From positions 327,198 through 391,197 of the forward strand of contig NZ_CP043538.1 of NCBI RefSeq assembly GCF_000364445.2: a stretch of DNA of 64,000 bases, given 5' to 3'. Positions 45,344 to 54,643 of the stretch are shown here, in pieces. The position numbers and the translations under genes were made by a program. This stretch comes from Methylobacterium mesophilicum SR1.6/6. Lineage in GTDB: Bacteria > Pseudomonadota > Alphaproteobacteria > Rhizobiales > Beijerinckiaceae. Numbering within the stretch: position 1 is the first letter of the stretch; every line of letters starts with the position of its first letter. The notes beneath the pieces were generated by a model. That model saw only the letters and a list, made by a program, of their open reading frames with translations. It searched no databases and had not been told where the DNA came from.

Positions 45344-45766
45344 ATGCCGGACCAGAACCTCGCGAGAGGCGCGTTCGTCGTGGCGGTCGCCCTGTTCTTC
45401 GGTCTGGGGGCGCTGCGCTACCCCATCGGCACGCTGGCGCGGACCGGACCAGGCCTGTTCCCGGTGATCGTGAGCGGGCTGCTCCTCGTGCTCGGCCTGC
45501 TCATGCTCGTGCAGTCCCGTCTCGCCGCCCGGGAGCCGCTTCAGTTCAACGTCGGCAAGATCGCCCTCGTGATGCTGGGGCTCGGCGGCTTCGTCGTCGT
45601 CGCCCGATACGTCAGCATGCTGCCGGCGATCCTCGTGCTGGTCTTCGTCGTGTCGTATGCCGGCACGGCGCCGTCGTGGCGGCGCAGTCTCGGGATCTCG
45701 GCCGGGCTGGCGGTGATCGCCTTCCTGTTCCAGCGCTTCCTCGGGCTGAACCTGAGGCTGGTCTGA
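45344..45766 (+). CDS. tctB: Tripartite tricarboxylate transporter, small membrane subunit TctB
   Basis: 140 residues, ribosome binding site GGAGGAGAAGG. Four membrane helices in the TctB pattern: RGAFVVAVALFFGLGALRYPIGTLARTGPGLFPVIVSGLLLVLGLLML (first half; helices at about 8-25 and 38-58) and two more after FNVGKIALVM. It overlaps tctA by one base (TGATG), so the two are translationally coupled. The pair forms the membrane part of a sodium- or proton-driven tricarboxylate-type uptake system. Confidence 0.88.
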   Translation: MPDQNLARGAFVVAVALFFGLGALRYPIGTLARTGPGLFPVIVSGLLLVLGLLMLVQSRLAAREPLQFNVGKIALVMLGLGGFVVVARYVSMLPAILVLVFVVSYAGTAPSWRRSLGISAGLAVIAFLFQRFLGLNLRLV

Positions 45767-47295
45767 TGGAGATCCTCCAGAACCTCGCCTTCGGCTTCGA
45801 GCACGCCCTCACCCTCGAAAACCTGCTCTATTGCGCGCTGGGCTGCGTCATCGGCACGCTGGTCGGGCTGCTGCCGGGCCTGGGGCCGCTGGCCACGATC
45901 AGCCTGCTCCTGCCCCTCACCTACTCCATCCCGCCGGGCGGCGCGCTCATCATGCTGGCGGGCATCTATTACGGCGCGCAGTACGGCGACAGCGTCAGCG
46001 CCATCACCATGCGGATCCCGCACGCGAGCAGCATCGTGGCCTGCATTGACGGGTACCAGATGACGCTGAAGGGCAAGACCGGCCTGGCGCTGTTCACCGC
46101 GGGCGTGTCGAGCTTCATCGGCGGCACCGTGGCGATCGTAGTGCTGGCCGGGCTCGCGCCGAGCCTGGGGGAGGTGGCGCTTCTGTTCGGACCCGCCGAT
46201 TACTGCGCGCTGATGCTGCTCGGCTTCGTCTGCGTCAGCGTCGTCAGCAGCGGCAGCCTCCTGCGCGGCCTGTCCATGTGCCTCATCGGCGTGCTGCTCG
46301 GCCAAGTCGGCACCGACCTGGAGACCGGGACGCCGCGCTTCACCTTCGACCTGCCCTTCCTGGTCGACGGGATCAGCCTCGTCAGCGTGGCGCTCGGCTG
46401 CTTCGGCATCGCCGAGATCACAAAGAATCTCGACAGCGGCTCGGAGCGCACGCCCTTCAATGGCCGGATCAACCTCATGCCGACCTGGCCGGAATTCAAG
46501 CGCATCCTCCCGAGCGCGCTGCGCGGCAGCGCTGTCGGCTCCCTGCTCGGCATCCTGCCCGGCGGCGGCCCCACCATCGCGCAATTCGCCGCCTACGCCG
46601 TCGACAAGAAGGTGAGCAAGTACCGCCACGAGATCGGCTCCGGGTCGATCGAGGGCGTGGCGGGTCAGGCGGCGGCCGATGAGGCGGCCGCCCGCACGAG
46701 CTTCATCCCGCTCATGAGCATCGGCATCCCGGAGAACGCCGTGATGGCGCTGATGATGGCGGCCTTCATCATCAAGGGCATCCAGCCCGGCCCCAACATG
46801 ATCGCCAAGCACCCGGACCTGTTCTGGGGTCTTGTCGCCAGCATGTGGATCGGCAACTGCTTCCTGCTGATCATCAACGTGCCGCTGGTGCGGTTCTGGC
46901 TGTCGGTCTTCAAGATCCCCTACGCGGTGCTGTTCCCGTCGATCCTGTTCTTCTGCTGCATCGGCACGTTCAGCGTGAACAACAACCTGGACGACATCTA
47001 TATCACGGCGGCCTTCGGCTTCCTGGGCTACGTGATGATGCGCCTCGCCCTGGATCCGGCCCCGCTGATGCTCGGCTTCATCCTCGGCCCGATGCTCGAG
47101 GAGAACTTCCGCCGCGCCATGCTCCTGAGCCGCGGCAGCCTCACGGTGTTCATCACACGGCCGATCGCGGGGGGCCTGCTCGCGCTGATCGCCGCGATGG
47201 TGGTCTGGCAACTCATCCGCGTGCTGTCCCGGCGCAAAGCACGGACCGCGACCGCCCCGGAGGCGTCCGGATCGTTGACGGGCGGCCCGACCTGA
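45766..47295 (+). CDS. tctA: Tripartite tricarboxylate transporter permease TctA
   Basis: 509 residues with about 11-12 membrane helices. The duplicated family signatures are present: GTLVGLLPGLGPLATISLLLPLTY at about residues 29-52 and GSLLGILPGGGPTIAQFAAYAVDKK at about 260-284. YYGAQYGDSVSAITMRIPH and FIPLMSIGIPENAVMALMMAAF are substrate-path stretches. This is the transporting subunit, moving carboxylates across the inner membrane with a TctC/Bug receptor. The receptor gene lies next door but in the opposite orientation. Confidence 0.95.
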   Translation: MEILQNLAFGFEHALTLENLLYCALGCVIGTLVGLLPGLGPLATISLLLPLTYSIPPGGALIMLAGIYYGAQYGDSVSAITMRIPHASSIVACIDGYQMTLKGKTGLALFTAGVSSFIGGTVAIVVLAGLAPSLGEVALLFGPADYCALMLLGFVCVSVVSSGSLLRGLSMCLIGVLLGQVGTDLETGTPRFTFDLPFLVDGISLVSVALGCFGIAEITKNLDSGSERTPFNGRINLMPTWPEFKRILPSALRGSAVGSLLGILPGGGPTIAQFAAYAVDKKVSKYRHEIGSGSIEGVAGQAAADEAAARTSFIPLMSIGIPENAVMALMMAAFIIKGIQPGPNMIAKHPDLFWGLVASMWIGNCFLLIINVPLVRFWLSVFKIPYAVLFPSILFFCCIGTFSVNNNLDDIYITAAFGFLGYVMMRLALDPAPLMLGFILGPMLEENFRRAMLLSRGSLTVFITRPIAGGLLALIAAMVVWQLIRVLSRRKARTATAPEASGSLTGGPT

Positions 47296-47325
47296 GGTCT
47301 GGCGCGGACGCGCCCGTCCGGTTGG

Positions 47326-48216
47326 TCAGTCGACCGTCGCGCCCGAGAACGCCACGACCTTGCGCCACTTCTCCACCTCCTGGGCGATCAGCGCGCCGAA
47401 CGCCTCGGGGGTGAGCTGCAGGGGGGCGCCGCCGAGATCCGCGAGCTTCTTGGCCATTGCCGGGTCGGCCAGAACCTCGTTCACCTCCCGGTTGAGGTGC
47501 GCGATCAGCTCCGGCGGGGTCTTGCGGGGGGCGCCGATCCCGAACCACGCGCTCGCCTCGTAGCCCGGCACCGTCTCGGCGACCGACAGCACGTCGGCGT
47601 TGCCGGCCAGCAGGTCGGTGATCGCCGGTCCGGCGCCCCGGTAGGGCACGTGCACCATCGACACGCCCGTCATCGCCTTGAACAGCTCGCCCGACATGTG
47701 AACCGACGTGCCGACCCCCGAGGAGGCCATGTTCACCTTGTCGGGGTTCGCCTTGCAGTAGGCAATGAACTCCGCCACCGACTTCACCGGCAGCTTCGGG
47801 CTGATCTCCATGATGTTGGGTGAGCGCGTGATCGCCGCCACGGGGGCGATATCCCGCTGGAAGTTGAAATTCAGCTTCTTGTACAGGCTGTCATTGATGC
47901 CGTTGGCCGGGTTCGCCAGCAGGATCGTGTAGCCGTCCGGCTCGGCGCGGACGACGGCGTCGGTGCCGATGTTGTTGGCCGCCCCCGGCCGGTTCTCGAC
48001 GAGGACCTGCTGGCCCAGGCGCCGGCCGAGGGGCTCGGCGATGAGGCGGGCCAGCACGTCGGTGGTCCCGCCCGGGGCGTAGCCGACGACGAAGCGGATC
48101 GGACGCGTCGGGTAGGTCTGCGCCAGCGCGGGCCGGGCCAGCAGCGCCGCGCCGGCGCCGAGGCCCGCTCCGATGACCGAGCGGCGTGACCAGGAGGACG
48201 AGGGTGTGGGTGCCAT
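47326..48216 (-). CDS. Tripartite tricarboxylate transporter substrate-binding protein (Bug/TctC family)
   Basis: 296 residues from MAPTPSSSW. A twin-arginine-like signal peptide (SRRSVIGAGLGAGAALLARPALA) is followed by the Bug opening YPTRPIRFVVGYAPGGTTDVLARLIAEPL and VLVENRPGAANNIGTDAV. VNMASSGVGTSVHMSGELFKAMTGVSMVHVPYRGAGPAITDLLAG lines the ligand cleft. It delivers a carboxylate to TctAB. It is convergent with tctBA (30-bp gap), unlike the usual co-directional tctCBA order, so it has its own promoter. Confidence 0.93.
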   Translation of the reverse strand: MAPTPSSSWSRRSVIGAGLGAGAALLARPALAQTYPTRPIRFVVGYAPGGTTDVLARLIAEPLGRRLGQQVLVENRPGAANNIGTDAVVRAEPDGYTILLANPANGINDSLYKKLNFNFQRDIAPVAAITRSPNIMEISPKLPVKSVAEFIAYCKANPDKVNMASSGVGTSVHMSGELFKAMTGVSMVHVPYRGAGPAITDLLAGNADVLSVAETVPGYEASAWFGIGAPRKTPPELIAHLNREVNEVLADPAMAKKLADLGGAPLQLTPEAFGALIAQEVEKWRKVVAFSGATVD

Positions 48217-48379
48217 GTGCGTTCTCTCCCGCGCGGCCCATCGTTGAACGGGGCCGGTCACCGCGCAGGTTAGGAGCGCTCTCGATCGACGTGCAATCGG
48301 GAATGACCTTAAGTCCTTGATACACTGCGTCCGCTGACGCCGGACCGAAGGCCGCCGATTCATCCGCTGATCGGCAAGC

Positions 48380-49324
48380 TCAGCGCATCACCGCGACGCT
48401 CGTCAGCCAGAGCCGGCAGAGCCTCGGCCAGAGGGCGACCGGCGCCTCCGAGCGACCGATCCCGAAGCCGTGGCCGCCGACGGCGAAACGGTGGTACTCG
48501 ACCGGCACCCGCGCGGCGCGGCATGCCTCGTCGAGCACGCGGCTGTGCTCGGGGCTGATGACGGCATCGTCGTCGGCCTGCACCAGGAACAGCGTGGGGC
48601 AGCCGGACCGGATGTGCGTGTGGAGCGACCAGTCCCGGCTCGCCTCCGGGCTCGGAGCCTCGCCGACCAGGGAATGCCGGGTGGTCGTGCGGTCGTAGGG
48701 CGGCTCCAGGCTCACCACCGGGTAGATCAGCGTCGCGAAGTCGGGCCGGGCCGACAGGTCGTCGGCCGCGTCGACGGGGTCGTACGCCCGGAACGCGGAG
48801 CGCGCCGCGATCATCCCGCCGAGATGGCCGCCGGCCGAGAAGCCGAGCACGCCGATGCGAGCCGGGTCGATCCGGAAGCGCCCGGCCTCGGCGCGGATCA
48901 GGCGCAGGGCCCGCTGCCCGTCCTGGAGCGGCGCGAGGGGGCCCGCCCCCCAGCCCTCGCGCGGCAGGCGATAGGTGAGCACGAAGGCCGTGATGCCCTG
49001 CGCGGCGAGCCAGAGCGCGGCCGGCAGGGCCTCCTTGACCATCCCGATCCGGGCGTAGCCGCCGCCGCCGGCCACGAGGACCGCCACGCCGGTGGGAGTC
49101 TCCGGGGCGTAGACCTCCAGCACGGGCGTGGCGACGTTCTTGACCGCACCGCTGTCGTCGCGGACCAGCGGGCCCTGCGGACCGCCGCCGCCCGGCGGCT
49201 CCCCCGGCCAGAGCGGGATCCGCTCCGGCGCCCCGACGGCATCCGCGCCCCGCGCCGACAGGAGCACCGAGGTCGTGGCCAGGGTGAGGAGAAGGGATCG
49301 GCGGTCGGGCAGAAGGTCGGGCAT
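48380..49324 (-). CDS. Alpha/beta hydrolase, secreted esterase-like
   Basis: 314 residues. A probable Tat/Sec leader (DRRSLLLTLATTSVLLSARGADA) is followed by ERIPLWPGEPPG, common at the start of acetyl-xylan-esterase-like hydrolases. The nucleophile is in GVLGFSAGGHLGGM (about 163-176), the acid likely in QADDDAVISPEHS, and the His in FAVGGHGFGIG. VAVLVAGGGGYARIG is the oxyanion-hole loop. Likely periplasmic ester hydrolysis; substrate unknown. It shares the strand with the Bug receptor gene downstream. Confidence 0.87.
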   Translation of the reverse strand: MPDLLPDRRSLLLTLATTSVLLSARGADAVGAPERIPLWPGEPPGGGGPQGPLVRDDSGAVKNVATPVLEVYAPETPTGVAVLVAGGGGYARIGMVKEALPAALWLAAQGITAFVLTYRLPREGWGAGPLAPLQDGQRALRLIRAEAGRFRIDPARIGVLGFSAGGHLGGMIAARSAFRAYDPVDAADDLSARPDFATLIYPVVSLEPPYDRTTTRHSLVGEAPSPEASRDWSLHTHIRSGCPTLFLVQADDDAVISPEHSRVLDEACRAARVPVEYHRFAVGGHGFGIGRSEAPVALWPRLCRLWLTSVAVMR

Positions 49325-49403
49325 TGCGGAGGCCCCTCGCGAAGGGCGCCTTCCCGTGCTGCCCGGTAGGCAAGACCGGGGCTCCGGATCGGTTCCCGAC
49401 CGC

Positions 49404-50228
49404 TCAGGCCCGCACCGGCACCACGGAGCCGCGGTAGCGGGTCCGGATGAACGCCGCGACCTCGGCCGAGGTCAGGAGCGCGGCCAGCCGCAGGATTCGG
49501 GGATCCTGCGCCAGCGCCTCGGTGGTGACGAGGACGTTCGCGTAGGGGTTGCCCTCCGCGCGCTCCAGCGCCAGGGCGTCCCGCGCGGGCTCCAGCCCGG
49601 CCTCCAGGGCGTAGTTGCCGTTGATCACCGCGAGCGCCACGTCGTCGAGGGAGCGCGGCAATTGCGGCGGCACGATCTCGACGAAGCGGAACCCCTTCGG
49701 GTTCTCGGCGACGTCGTCGACGCTCGCGAAGGCCCCCTCCCCGCCCGGCCGCAGGCGGATCAACCCGTTCTCCTGGAGCAGCGTCAGGCTCCGGCTCGCG
49801 TTGGTGACGTTGTTCGGGATGGCGACGAGGCCGCCCTTCGGCAGCTCGGCGAGGGCTCTGGCGCGCCGGCTGTAGAGCCCGAGGGGCTCGACATGCACCG
49901 TCGCCACGACCGCGAAGCGGGTCCCCAGCGCAGCCTCCTCGGCTCGCAGGAAGGGCACGTGCTGGAAGAAGTTGGCATCGGCGTCGCCGTCGCGCAGGAG
50001 CGCGTTCGGTCTCAGGTCGCCGCTGATCTCGATGACCTTGAGCGGGATGTCGGGCGCCAGCGTCTCGCTGACGAAGTGCAGGATCTCCGCGTGCGGGACC
50101 GATGATGCCACGACGCGCAGAGCCTGTCCGGCCGCACCCGCGCGCCCACCGGCCGCGAGGATCAGGAGTTCGGCCAGGGATCCAGCCAAGAATCCGGCCA
50201 GGACGACGCGACGGGACGGAGCGGTCAT
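49404..50228 (-). CDS. MetQ/NlpA family substrate-binding protein
   Basis: 274 residues from MTAPSRRVVLAGF, with a twin-arginine-like signal peptide and no lipobox cysteine. The NlpA core is clear: DLRPNALLRDGDADANFFQHVPFL (about residues 75-98), GLVAIPNNVTNASRSLTLLQENGLI (about 129-153), and ALAVINGNYALEAGL. The family binds methionine or related D/L amino acids for MetNI transporters, but no metN or metI lies nearby, so it is an orphan receptor here. Confidence 0.9.
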   Translation of the reverse strand: MTAPSRRVVLAGFLAGSLAELLILAAGGRAGAAGQALRVVASSVPHAEILHFVSETLAPDIPLKVIEISGDLRPNALLRDGDADANFFQHVPFLRAEEAALGTRFAVVATVHVEPLGLYSRRARALAELPKGGLVAIPNNVTNASRSLTLLQENGLIRLRPGGEGAFASVDDVAENPKGFRFVEIVPPQLPRSLDDVALAVINGNYALEAGLEPARDALALERAEGNPYANVLVTTEALAQDPRILRLAALLTSAEVAAFIRTRYRGSVVPVRA

Positions 50229-50481
50229 GGGCGTGTTCGATGGCCTGTTGGCGGAGGACACGCGACGGGTCTTACTGACCGACCGGATGCCGTTCAAGGA
50301 AACGAAGTGTTCGATTTTCCTGGGGATGAAGATCGGTGTTCTGCCCGTGATCCAAAGTGAACACGAGTTCTACTGACGCTCATCTTTCCCAGGCGAATCA
50401 TCGTCTCGTCAGAGGCCGGGCGGCCGGCGGGCGCCTCGCAAACCGGCGCCGCCGTGTCATGATGGCGCCGGAGGATCCGAC
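50229..50481. other. Intergenic region between divergent genes
   Basis: About 250 bp, moderately AT-rich at 50315-50380 (AAGTGTTCGATTTTCC; GTGAACACGAGTTC). It should carry the divergent promoters of the MetQ-like and cupin genes. No riboswitch was recognised. Confidence 0.35.
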
Positions 50482-51006
50482 ATGCACGACAGCGATGATG
50501 ATCACACCCATACCCACGAACCCCCGCCCGGCGACGCGCCCGGCGCAGCGGAGCGCTGGAAACACGACGGCGTGCGGGTGATCCCGGGCGACCGGCTCGA
50601 TGCCAACACCGCGCAGACGCCCGGCATGTTCCGGCAGGCGGCGATCAACGCCGCGCGCGTCGGCGCCCAGAAGATCTGGGCCGGCACGGTGGCGATCCAG
50701 CCCGATGCCAAGACCGGCGTGCACCATCACGGTGACCTGGAGAGCGTGATCTACGTGGTCTCGGGCCGCGCCCGGATGCGCTGGGGCGAGCGGCTGGAAT
50801 ACGTCGCGGAGGCCGGCCCCGGCGACTTCATCTTCGTGCCGCCCTACGTGCCCCACCAGGAGATCAACGCCTCGACCGACGAGCCCCTGCACTGCGTGCT
50901 GGTGCGCTCCGACAACGAGGCGGTGGTGGTCAACCTGCCCGACGTCGCGGCCGCCGAGGCTCCCGAGACGGTCTACTGGGTCGATCCGATCCACAAGCAC
51001 CCGTGA
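50482..51006 (+). CDS. Cupin domain-containing protein
   Basis: 174 residues. A His/Asp-rich start (HDSDDDHTHTHE) precedes a single cupin: TGVHHHGDLESVIYVVSGRARMRWG (motif 1, three His and Glu, about 79-103) and GPGDFIFVPPYVPHQEIN (motif 2, last His, about 112-129). The N-terminal histidines could bind extra metal. The full protein length and the pattern suit the uncharacterised cupins of Methylobacterium; enzymatic role unknown. Confidence 0.87.
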   Translation: MHDSDDDHTHTHEPPPGDAPGAAERWKHDGVRVIPGDRLDANTAQTPGMFRQAAINAARVGAQKIWAGTVAIQPDAKTGVHHHGDLESVIYVVSGRARMRWGERLEYVAEAGPGDFIFVPPYVPHQEINASTDEPLHCVLVRSDNEAVVVNLPDVAAAEAPETVYWVDPIHKHP

Positions 51007-51016
51007 GGGAGCCCGC

Positions 51017-52150
51017 TCACGCGAACCGCGGCACCAACCGGCCGAGGAGAGCCCGGCCCGGGAACCGGCGCGGCGGCATCGGCAGCGTCGGCGCGGGTTC
51101 CTCCCCCGGGATCTGTCCCTCGGCGAAGCGCGCGCCCACCGACCAGAAGCCGTCCCGGCGCGTGCCGATCATGCCGAGCCCGACGGGCTCCTGCGCCGCC
51201 TCGGCCCGCAGCCGCCCCGCGGCCCAGACCCGCTGCCAGCAGCCGCGCCGCGACAGGTCGGCGTCCTGCCAACCGAGCCGCGCGTAGCCCGCCGCCGCGA
51301 AGATGCGCGTCCCGGAAAAATCCTCCGGGATCCAGACCCAGCTCGAGAAGACGTGGACCGCGTCGCGGCGGAAGCCCGCCGGGTCGACCGCCCGGGTATA
51401 GGCGCTCAGCGCCGTCTCGCGGTGCCGGCCGACATGGTGGCGCAGACCGCCCCGCAGCGGCAGCGCCTCCGGGAAGGTGGCGGCGTCGAGACGGGTCGGC
51501 ACCGCGCCGCGGTCCAGCGCGTAGGCGCTGTCCACGAGGTGCATCCAGGGCTCTAGATCGACCTCCCAGGCCTGCTCCACCGGAGCGAACCGGCGCACCG
51601 TCCCGGCGATCAGGTGGTCGCCGACGCGCCGGACCGGTTCAGGATGCCAGCCCGGCCCCGCTTCCGTCACGCGCAGCAGCGTCGAGGGGCCGTGCGCCCG
51701 GACCGCCGCGGCGAGCCGCGCGAAGTCGGTCTCGGAGGTCTCGGGGCCGGTCTTGCGCACCAGGATCTTCGCGCCGTCAGTGAGATCGTCCAGGAACTTG
51801 CGCTTGAGATAGGCGAGCCGGCCGTATTCCCGCTCCAGCAACGCCTCCGGCTCGATCGAGCCGTCCGGGTGCCCGGTATTGGCCCAGATGTTGTAGGCGA
51901 GGCTGTGACAGTAATAGGTGCCGCCCGCGCTGACGGAGAGGCGCAGGTCGCCCGGTACGCCGAAATCCGAGAAGCCGCAGCGCAGCCCGCGGATCAGGTC
52001 CTCCAGGGGCGTGTAGGAGAAGCGCAACAGGCCGGAGGGCTCGACTCCGCCGTAGCGCTGCACGAACCCGAACTCGCAATTGTCGCCCAGGCTCCGAAAG
52101 GCGTGGAGCCGCTCGGCGAGGATCGTCGCCGCATCCCTGGTCTCAGTCAC
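51017..52150 (-). CDS. Hypothetical protein (LGDNCEFG motif)
   Basis: 377 residues, soluble. The N-terminal motif RSLGDNCEFGFVQRYGGVEPSGLLRFSY resembles the SLGxNC opening of DUF1796-type putative cysteine peptidase-like proteins often found with glycosyltransferases, which is only a guess. The middle holds GPSTLLRVTEAG and the last third an SSWVWIPEDFSGTRIFAAAGYARLGWQ stretch suggestive of a beta-rich ligand domain. It is convergent with the cupin gene. No function is claimed. Confidence 0.7.
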   Translation of the reverse strand: MTETRDAATILAERLHAFRSLGDNCEFGFVQRYGGVEPSGLLRFSYTPLEDLIRGLRCGFSDFGVPGDLRLSVSAGGTYYCHSLAYNIWANTGHPDGSIEPEALLEREYGRLAYLKRKFLDDLTDGAKILVRKTGPETSETDFARLAAAVRAHGPSTLLRVTEAGPGWHPEPVRRVGDHLIAGTVRRFAPVEQAWEVDLEPWMHLVDSAYALDRGAVPTRLDAATFPEALPLRGGLRHHVGRHRETALSAYTRAVDPAGFRRDAVHVFSSWVWIPEDFSGTRIFAAAGYARLGWQDADLSRRGCWQRVWAAGRLRAEAAQEPVGLGMIGTRRDGFWSVGARFAEGQIPGEEPAPTLPMPPRRFPGRALLGRLVPRFA

Positions 52151-52247
52151 TGCATCCGCTCTGTCTCGTCGAGCCCGTCGCGCAGATCGCGATGGCGCGG
52201 GACATTTTGTCCAGTCCTGGCTTCGATGAGCGGCGCGTCCCGCGCGC

Positions 52248-53504
52248 TCACTCGGTCAACGGTACGTCCAGTCGGAAGCAGGCGCCCTGTCCTCGGGCCG
52301 GTGTCGTGAGGCTGCCTCCGAGCTGGCGCGTCAGGCTGCCGACCACCCGCATGCCGAGGCTCTTCGAGGCGCGCCCGATCTCGAAGTCCGCCGGCAGCCC
52401 GACGCCGTCGTCGGACACCTCGACCACGAGCCCGCCGGGCTGGTGCTCGGCCTTGACGCGGATCTCGCCGCCCTGCGGGTGGGTCTCGGGCGGATAGGCG
52501 TATTTAAGCGCGTTGGTGACGAGTTCGTTGACCAGGAGTCCGATCGGGATCGCCCGGTCGGCCGAGATCCGATGCGGCGCGGCCGTGCAGGCGAGCCGTC
52601 GATCCGGGGCGCCGCTGGCGAGGTTGGCCACCAGCTTCTCCAGGAACGGCGCGAGATCGAGTTCGCCCGGCACCCCCTCCCCATCATCGGCCGATTTGTC
52701 TCCGGTCCCGTCACCCTGCCGCCAGAGCTGGTCGTGGACGCCCGCGATCGCCTCGACCCGGCTGCGCGCATCCGTCAGGGCCGTCTGCACGGCGGGCTCG
52801 TCGGCGGCGCGCGCCTGGAGGGCCAGCAGGCTCGCCACGATGGCGAGGCTGTTCTTGACCCGGTGGCTCATCTCGCGGGCAAGCAGGTCCTGTCGGGCCA
52901 GCGCCGCGCGCAGCAGGCTCTCGGTGCGCTGGCGCTCGATGGCGCCGCCCAACAGGTTGGCGAAGCCCTGCATGAAGGCGATGTCGGCCTCCGCGAACAT
53001 GCCTTCGCGGGTGTCGTCCACCTCCAGCACCCCGAACGCACCGTCCCGGTTCTCGATCAGCACGTTGATCGCCCGGCGGATGCCGTGGTCGGCCATGAGC
53101 TGCGGCGTGCGGAACCGGGTCTCCTCGGCGAGGTGGTTCGAGATCACCGGCCGGCCGGTCTTGAGGGCGAAGCCCGCCGGGGAGGCGAGGTCGGCCCCGA
53201 TCCAAGCCCTGCCGATCACGTCCGGTCCCCAGCCGACGCCGGCCCGCACCAGCAGCGTGTCGGCGCCGGGACGGTATTCCAGCGCCTTGCAGAATTCGGC
53301 GCCCATGCCCTGCGCGCACAGTTCCGCGGCCCGCTGCAGCAGGTGGTCGACATCGGTGCCGCGCAGGGCCTCGACGCCGAATTCCGACAGGATCGCCTGC
53401 TGACGCAGGCGATAGTCGAGGTCGGGGGGCATGGGCCCGCGGGCCGGCTCCGGGCTGGGTTCCACTTCGGTCTGGTCGGTCTGTGCTGTCATGGAGGCGG
53501 TCAT
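52248..53504 (-). CDS. GAF-domain sensor histidine kinase (HisKA_2/HATPase)
   Basis: About 418 residues from MTASMTAQTD; the starts four codons later or at MPPDLDYRL are alternatives because no Shine-Dalgarno is obvious. A cytoplasmic GAF domain spans about 40-200 (FGVEALRGTDVDHLLQRAAEL; AINVLIENRDGAFGVLEVDD). The HisKA_2 H-box is AREMSHRVKNSLAIVASLL (about 215), with N-box LLVNELVTNALKYAYPP and G-box VSDDGVGLPADF. Soluble kinases of this kind often feed the alphaproteobacterial general stress response (PhyR). The partner is not in the window. Confidence 0.9.
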   Translation of the reverse strand: MTASMTAQTDQTEVEPSPEPARGPMPPDLDYRLRQQAILSEFGVEALRGTDVDHLLQRAAELCAQGMGAEFCKALEYRPGADTLLVRAGVGWGPDVIGRAWIGADLASPAGFALKTGRPVISNHLAEETRFRTPQLMADHGIRRAINVLIENRDGAFGVLEVDDTREGMFAEADIAFMQGFANLLGGAIERQRTESLLRAALARQDLLAREMSHRVKNSLAIVASLLALQARAADEPAVQTALTDARSRVEAIAGVHDQLWRQGDGTGDKSADDGEGVPGELDLAPFLEKLVANLASGAPDRRLACTAAPHRISADRAIPIGLLVNELVTNALKYAYPPETHPQGGEIRVKAEHQPGGLVVEVSDDGVGLPADFEIGRASKSLGMRVVGSLTRQLGGSLTTPARGQGACFRLDVPLTE

Positions 53505-53666
53505 GGAGATGGCGAGACTAGCAGGAAGGCGGGCCCGGCGCGACGCGGCGCCGGCGGGCGGGTCGCACCCGTCGTCGCACCCGGACGGGTTTTCGGGAGC
53601 CGTGGCTCCCCGCGCGGCGTTCGTCACACGAACCCGCCACGAACCCTGCACGCGAGGACTGCACCG

Positions 53667-53930
53667 ATGGCCGACGCCGTGAACGGACTCTCCGACAAGG
53701 CTCTCTCGATCTTCGCCTTCGCGGCCTATCACCGTCTCGTCAGCGGCGAGCGGGTCACCTCGGTGATCCGCAGGGACGGTGCCGGCCACGAGGCCGATCC
53801 GGAGGGTGTGAAGGAGCTGGAGGCGCGCGGCCTCGTCACCGCCGGCGAGACCGGCATCGATCTGGGCGAGACTGCGCAGGCCACGGTGGAGGCGATGGTC
53901 GCGGCGCTGCGCCGCGAAGTCGGGCGCTGA
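53667..53930 (+). CDS. Hypothetical small protein
   Basis: 87 residues, helical and charged: LSDKALSIFAFAAYHRLVSGERVTSVIRRDGAGHEADPEGVKELEARGLV. The pattern of helices and a turn resembles a small winged-helix or dimer protein, but no family is recognised. It is divergent from the GAF kinase gene. Confidence 0.65.
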   Translation: MADAVNGLSDKALSIFAFAAYHRLVSGERVTSVIRRDGAGHEADPEGVKELEARGLVTAGETGIDLGETAQATVEAMVAALRREVGR

Positions 53931-54302
53931 AGCCTCCCCTATCGTCCGGGAGCGCGAAGCGTTCCGGCACGTCGCGAGGCGGGGAGGATGTCGCCCCCAC
54001 CCTCGAGCCATCGTCGCGCAGCCGGGAATGAGGCGACTTGGTCGCGGAACGGGACGCTGCGCATGGTCGTGTCGCCGATCTGGTCCGGGGCGGCCCGGCG
54101 TTCCCCGGCATCGCCGCGGGTCCCCGGCACTGGCAGGGGCTCGCCACGATCCCGCGGGCAGTTTCCGAGCGCGCGCATCACCTCGATTTGGAATGGACGT
54201 GGAAAGACTCGGAGATGCGCGGCTGCGGCATTCCGGCCGTGGAAACCCGGGAACGCGCCCTCCCTGGGCCGCTTGTCACCGCACCACAGACGGAGGGTTG
54301 TG
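53931..54302. other. Intergenic region with no assigned feature
   Basis: 372 bp before the DUF2945 gene. Open frames on both strands show no recognisable product. The last 60 bp should hold the DUF2945 promoter and its GGAGG ribosome binding site (54291-54295). Confidence 0.35.
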
Positions 54303-54527
54303 ATGACCGCCAAGGTGAAGACCGGAGACGATGTCACCTACACGTGGGGCAAGGGCACGGTCTCGGGGGAGGTGACCAAGGTCCATACCCAGGACGTCAA
54401 GAAGACGATCAAGGGGAACACGGTCAAGCGCGCGGCTTCGAAGAGCGAGCCCGCCGTCGAGATCAAGACCGCCAAGGGCAAGACCGTCCTCAAGTCGGCC
54501 GCGGAGGTCACGGTCAAGTCCGCATAA
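54303..54527 (+). CDS. DUF2945 (HVA1/TUDOR-like) small protein
   Basis: 74 residues. A small beta-barrel of the DUF2945/hypervirulence-associated TUDOR family: VKTGDDVTYTWGKGTVSGEVTKVHTQDVKKTIKGNTVKR (split: the VxYxWG start at about 8-16 and the KxxIKGxxVKR loop at about 33-43), then SEPAVEIKTAKGKTVLKSAAEV. Lysine-rich and likely nucleic-acid or protein binding. Often found alone next to stress genes. Confidence 0.88.
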   Translation: MTAKVKTGDDVTYTWGKGTVSGEVTKVHTQDVKKTIKGNTVKRAASKSEPAVEIKTAKGKTVLKSAAEVTVKSA

Positions 54528-54643
54528 GGGCGCAACCTGCACATGCCGTGATGTTGCGCACATCGCCTTGTGTTTTGGTCTCGCCGAGGTCGGGGCTCCG
54601 GCTATCTGTAACGGTTCCAGCCTTAGAAAGCCGGGACCCCCGC

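Noticed and set aside
50229..50481. SAM riboswitch upstream of the MetQ-like gene
   Set aside because: I looked for SAM-II/SAM-I type conserved stretches between the divergent genes and saw none that were convincing.
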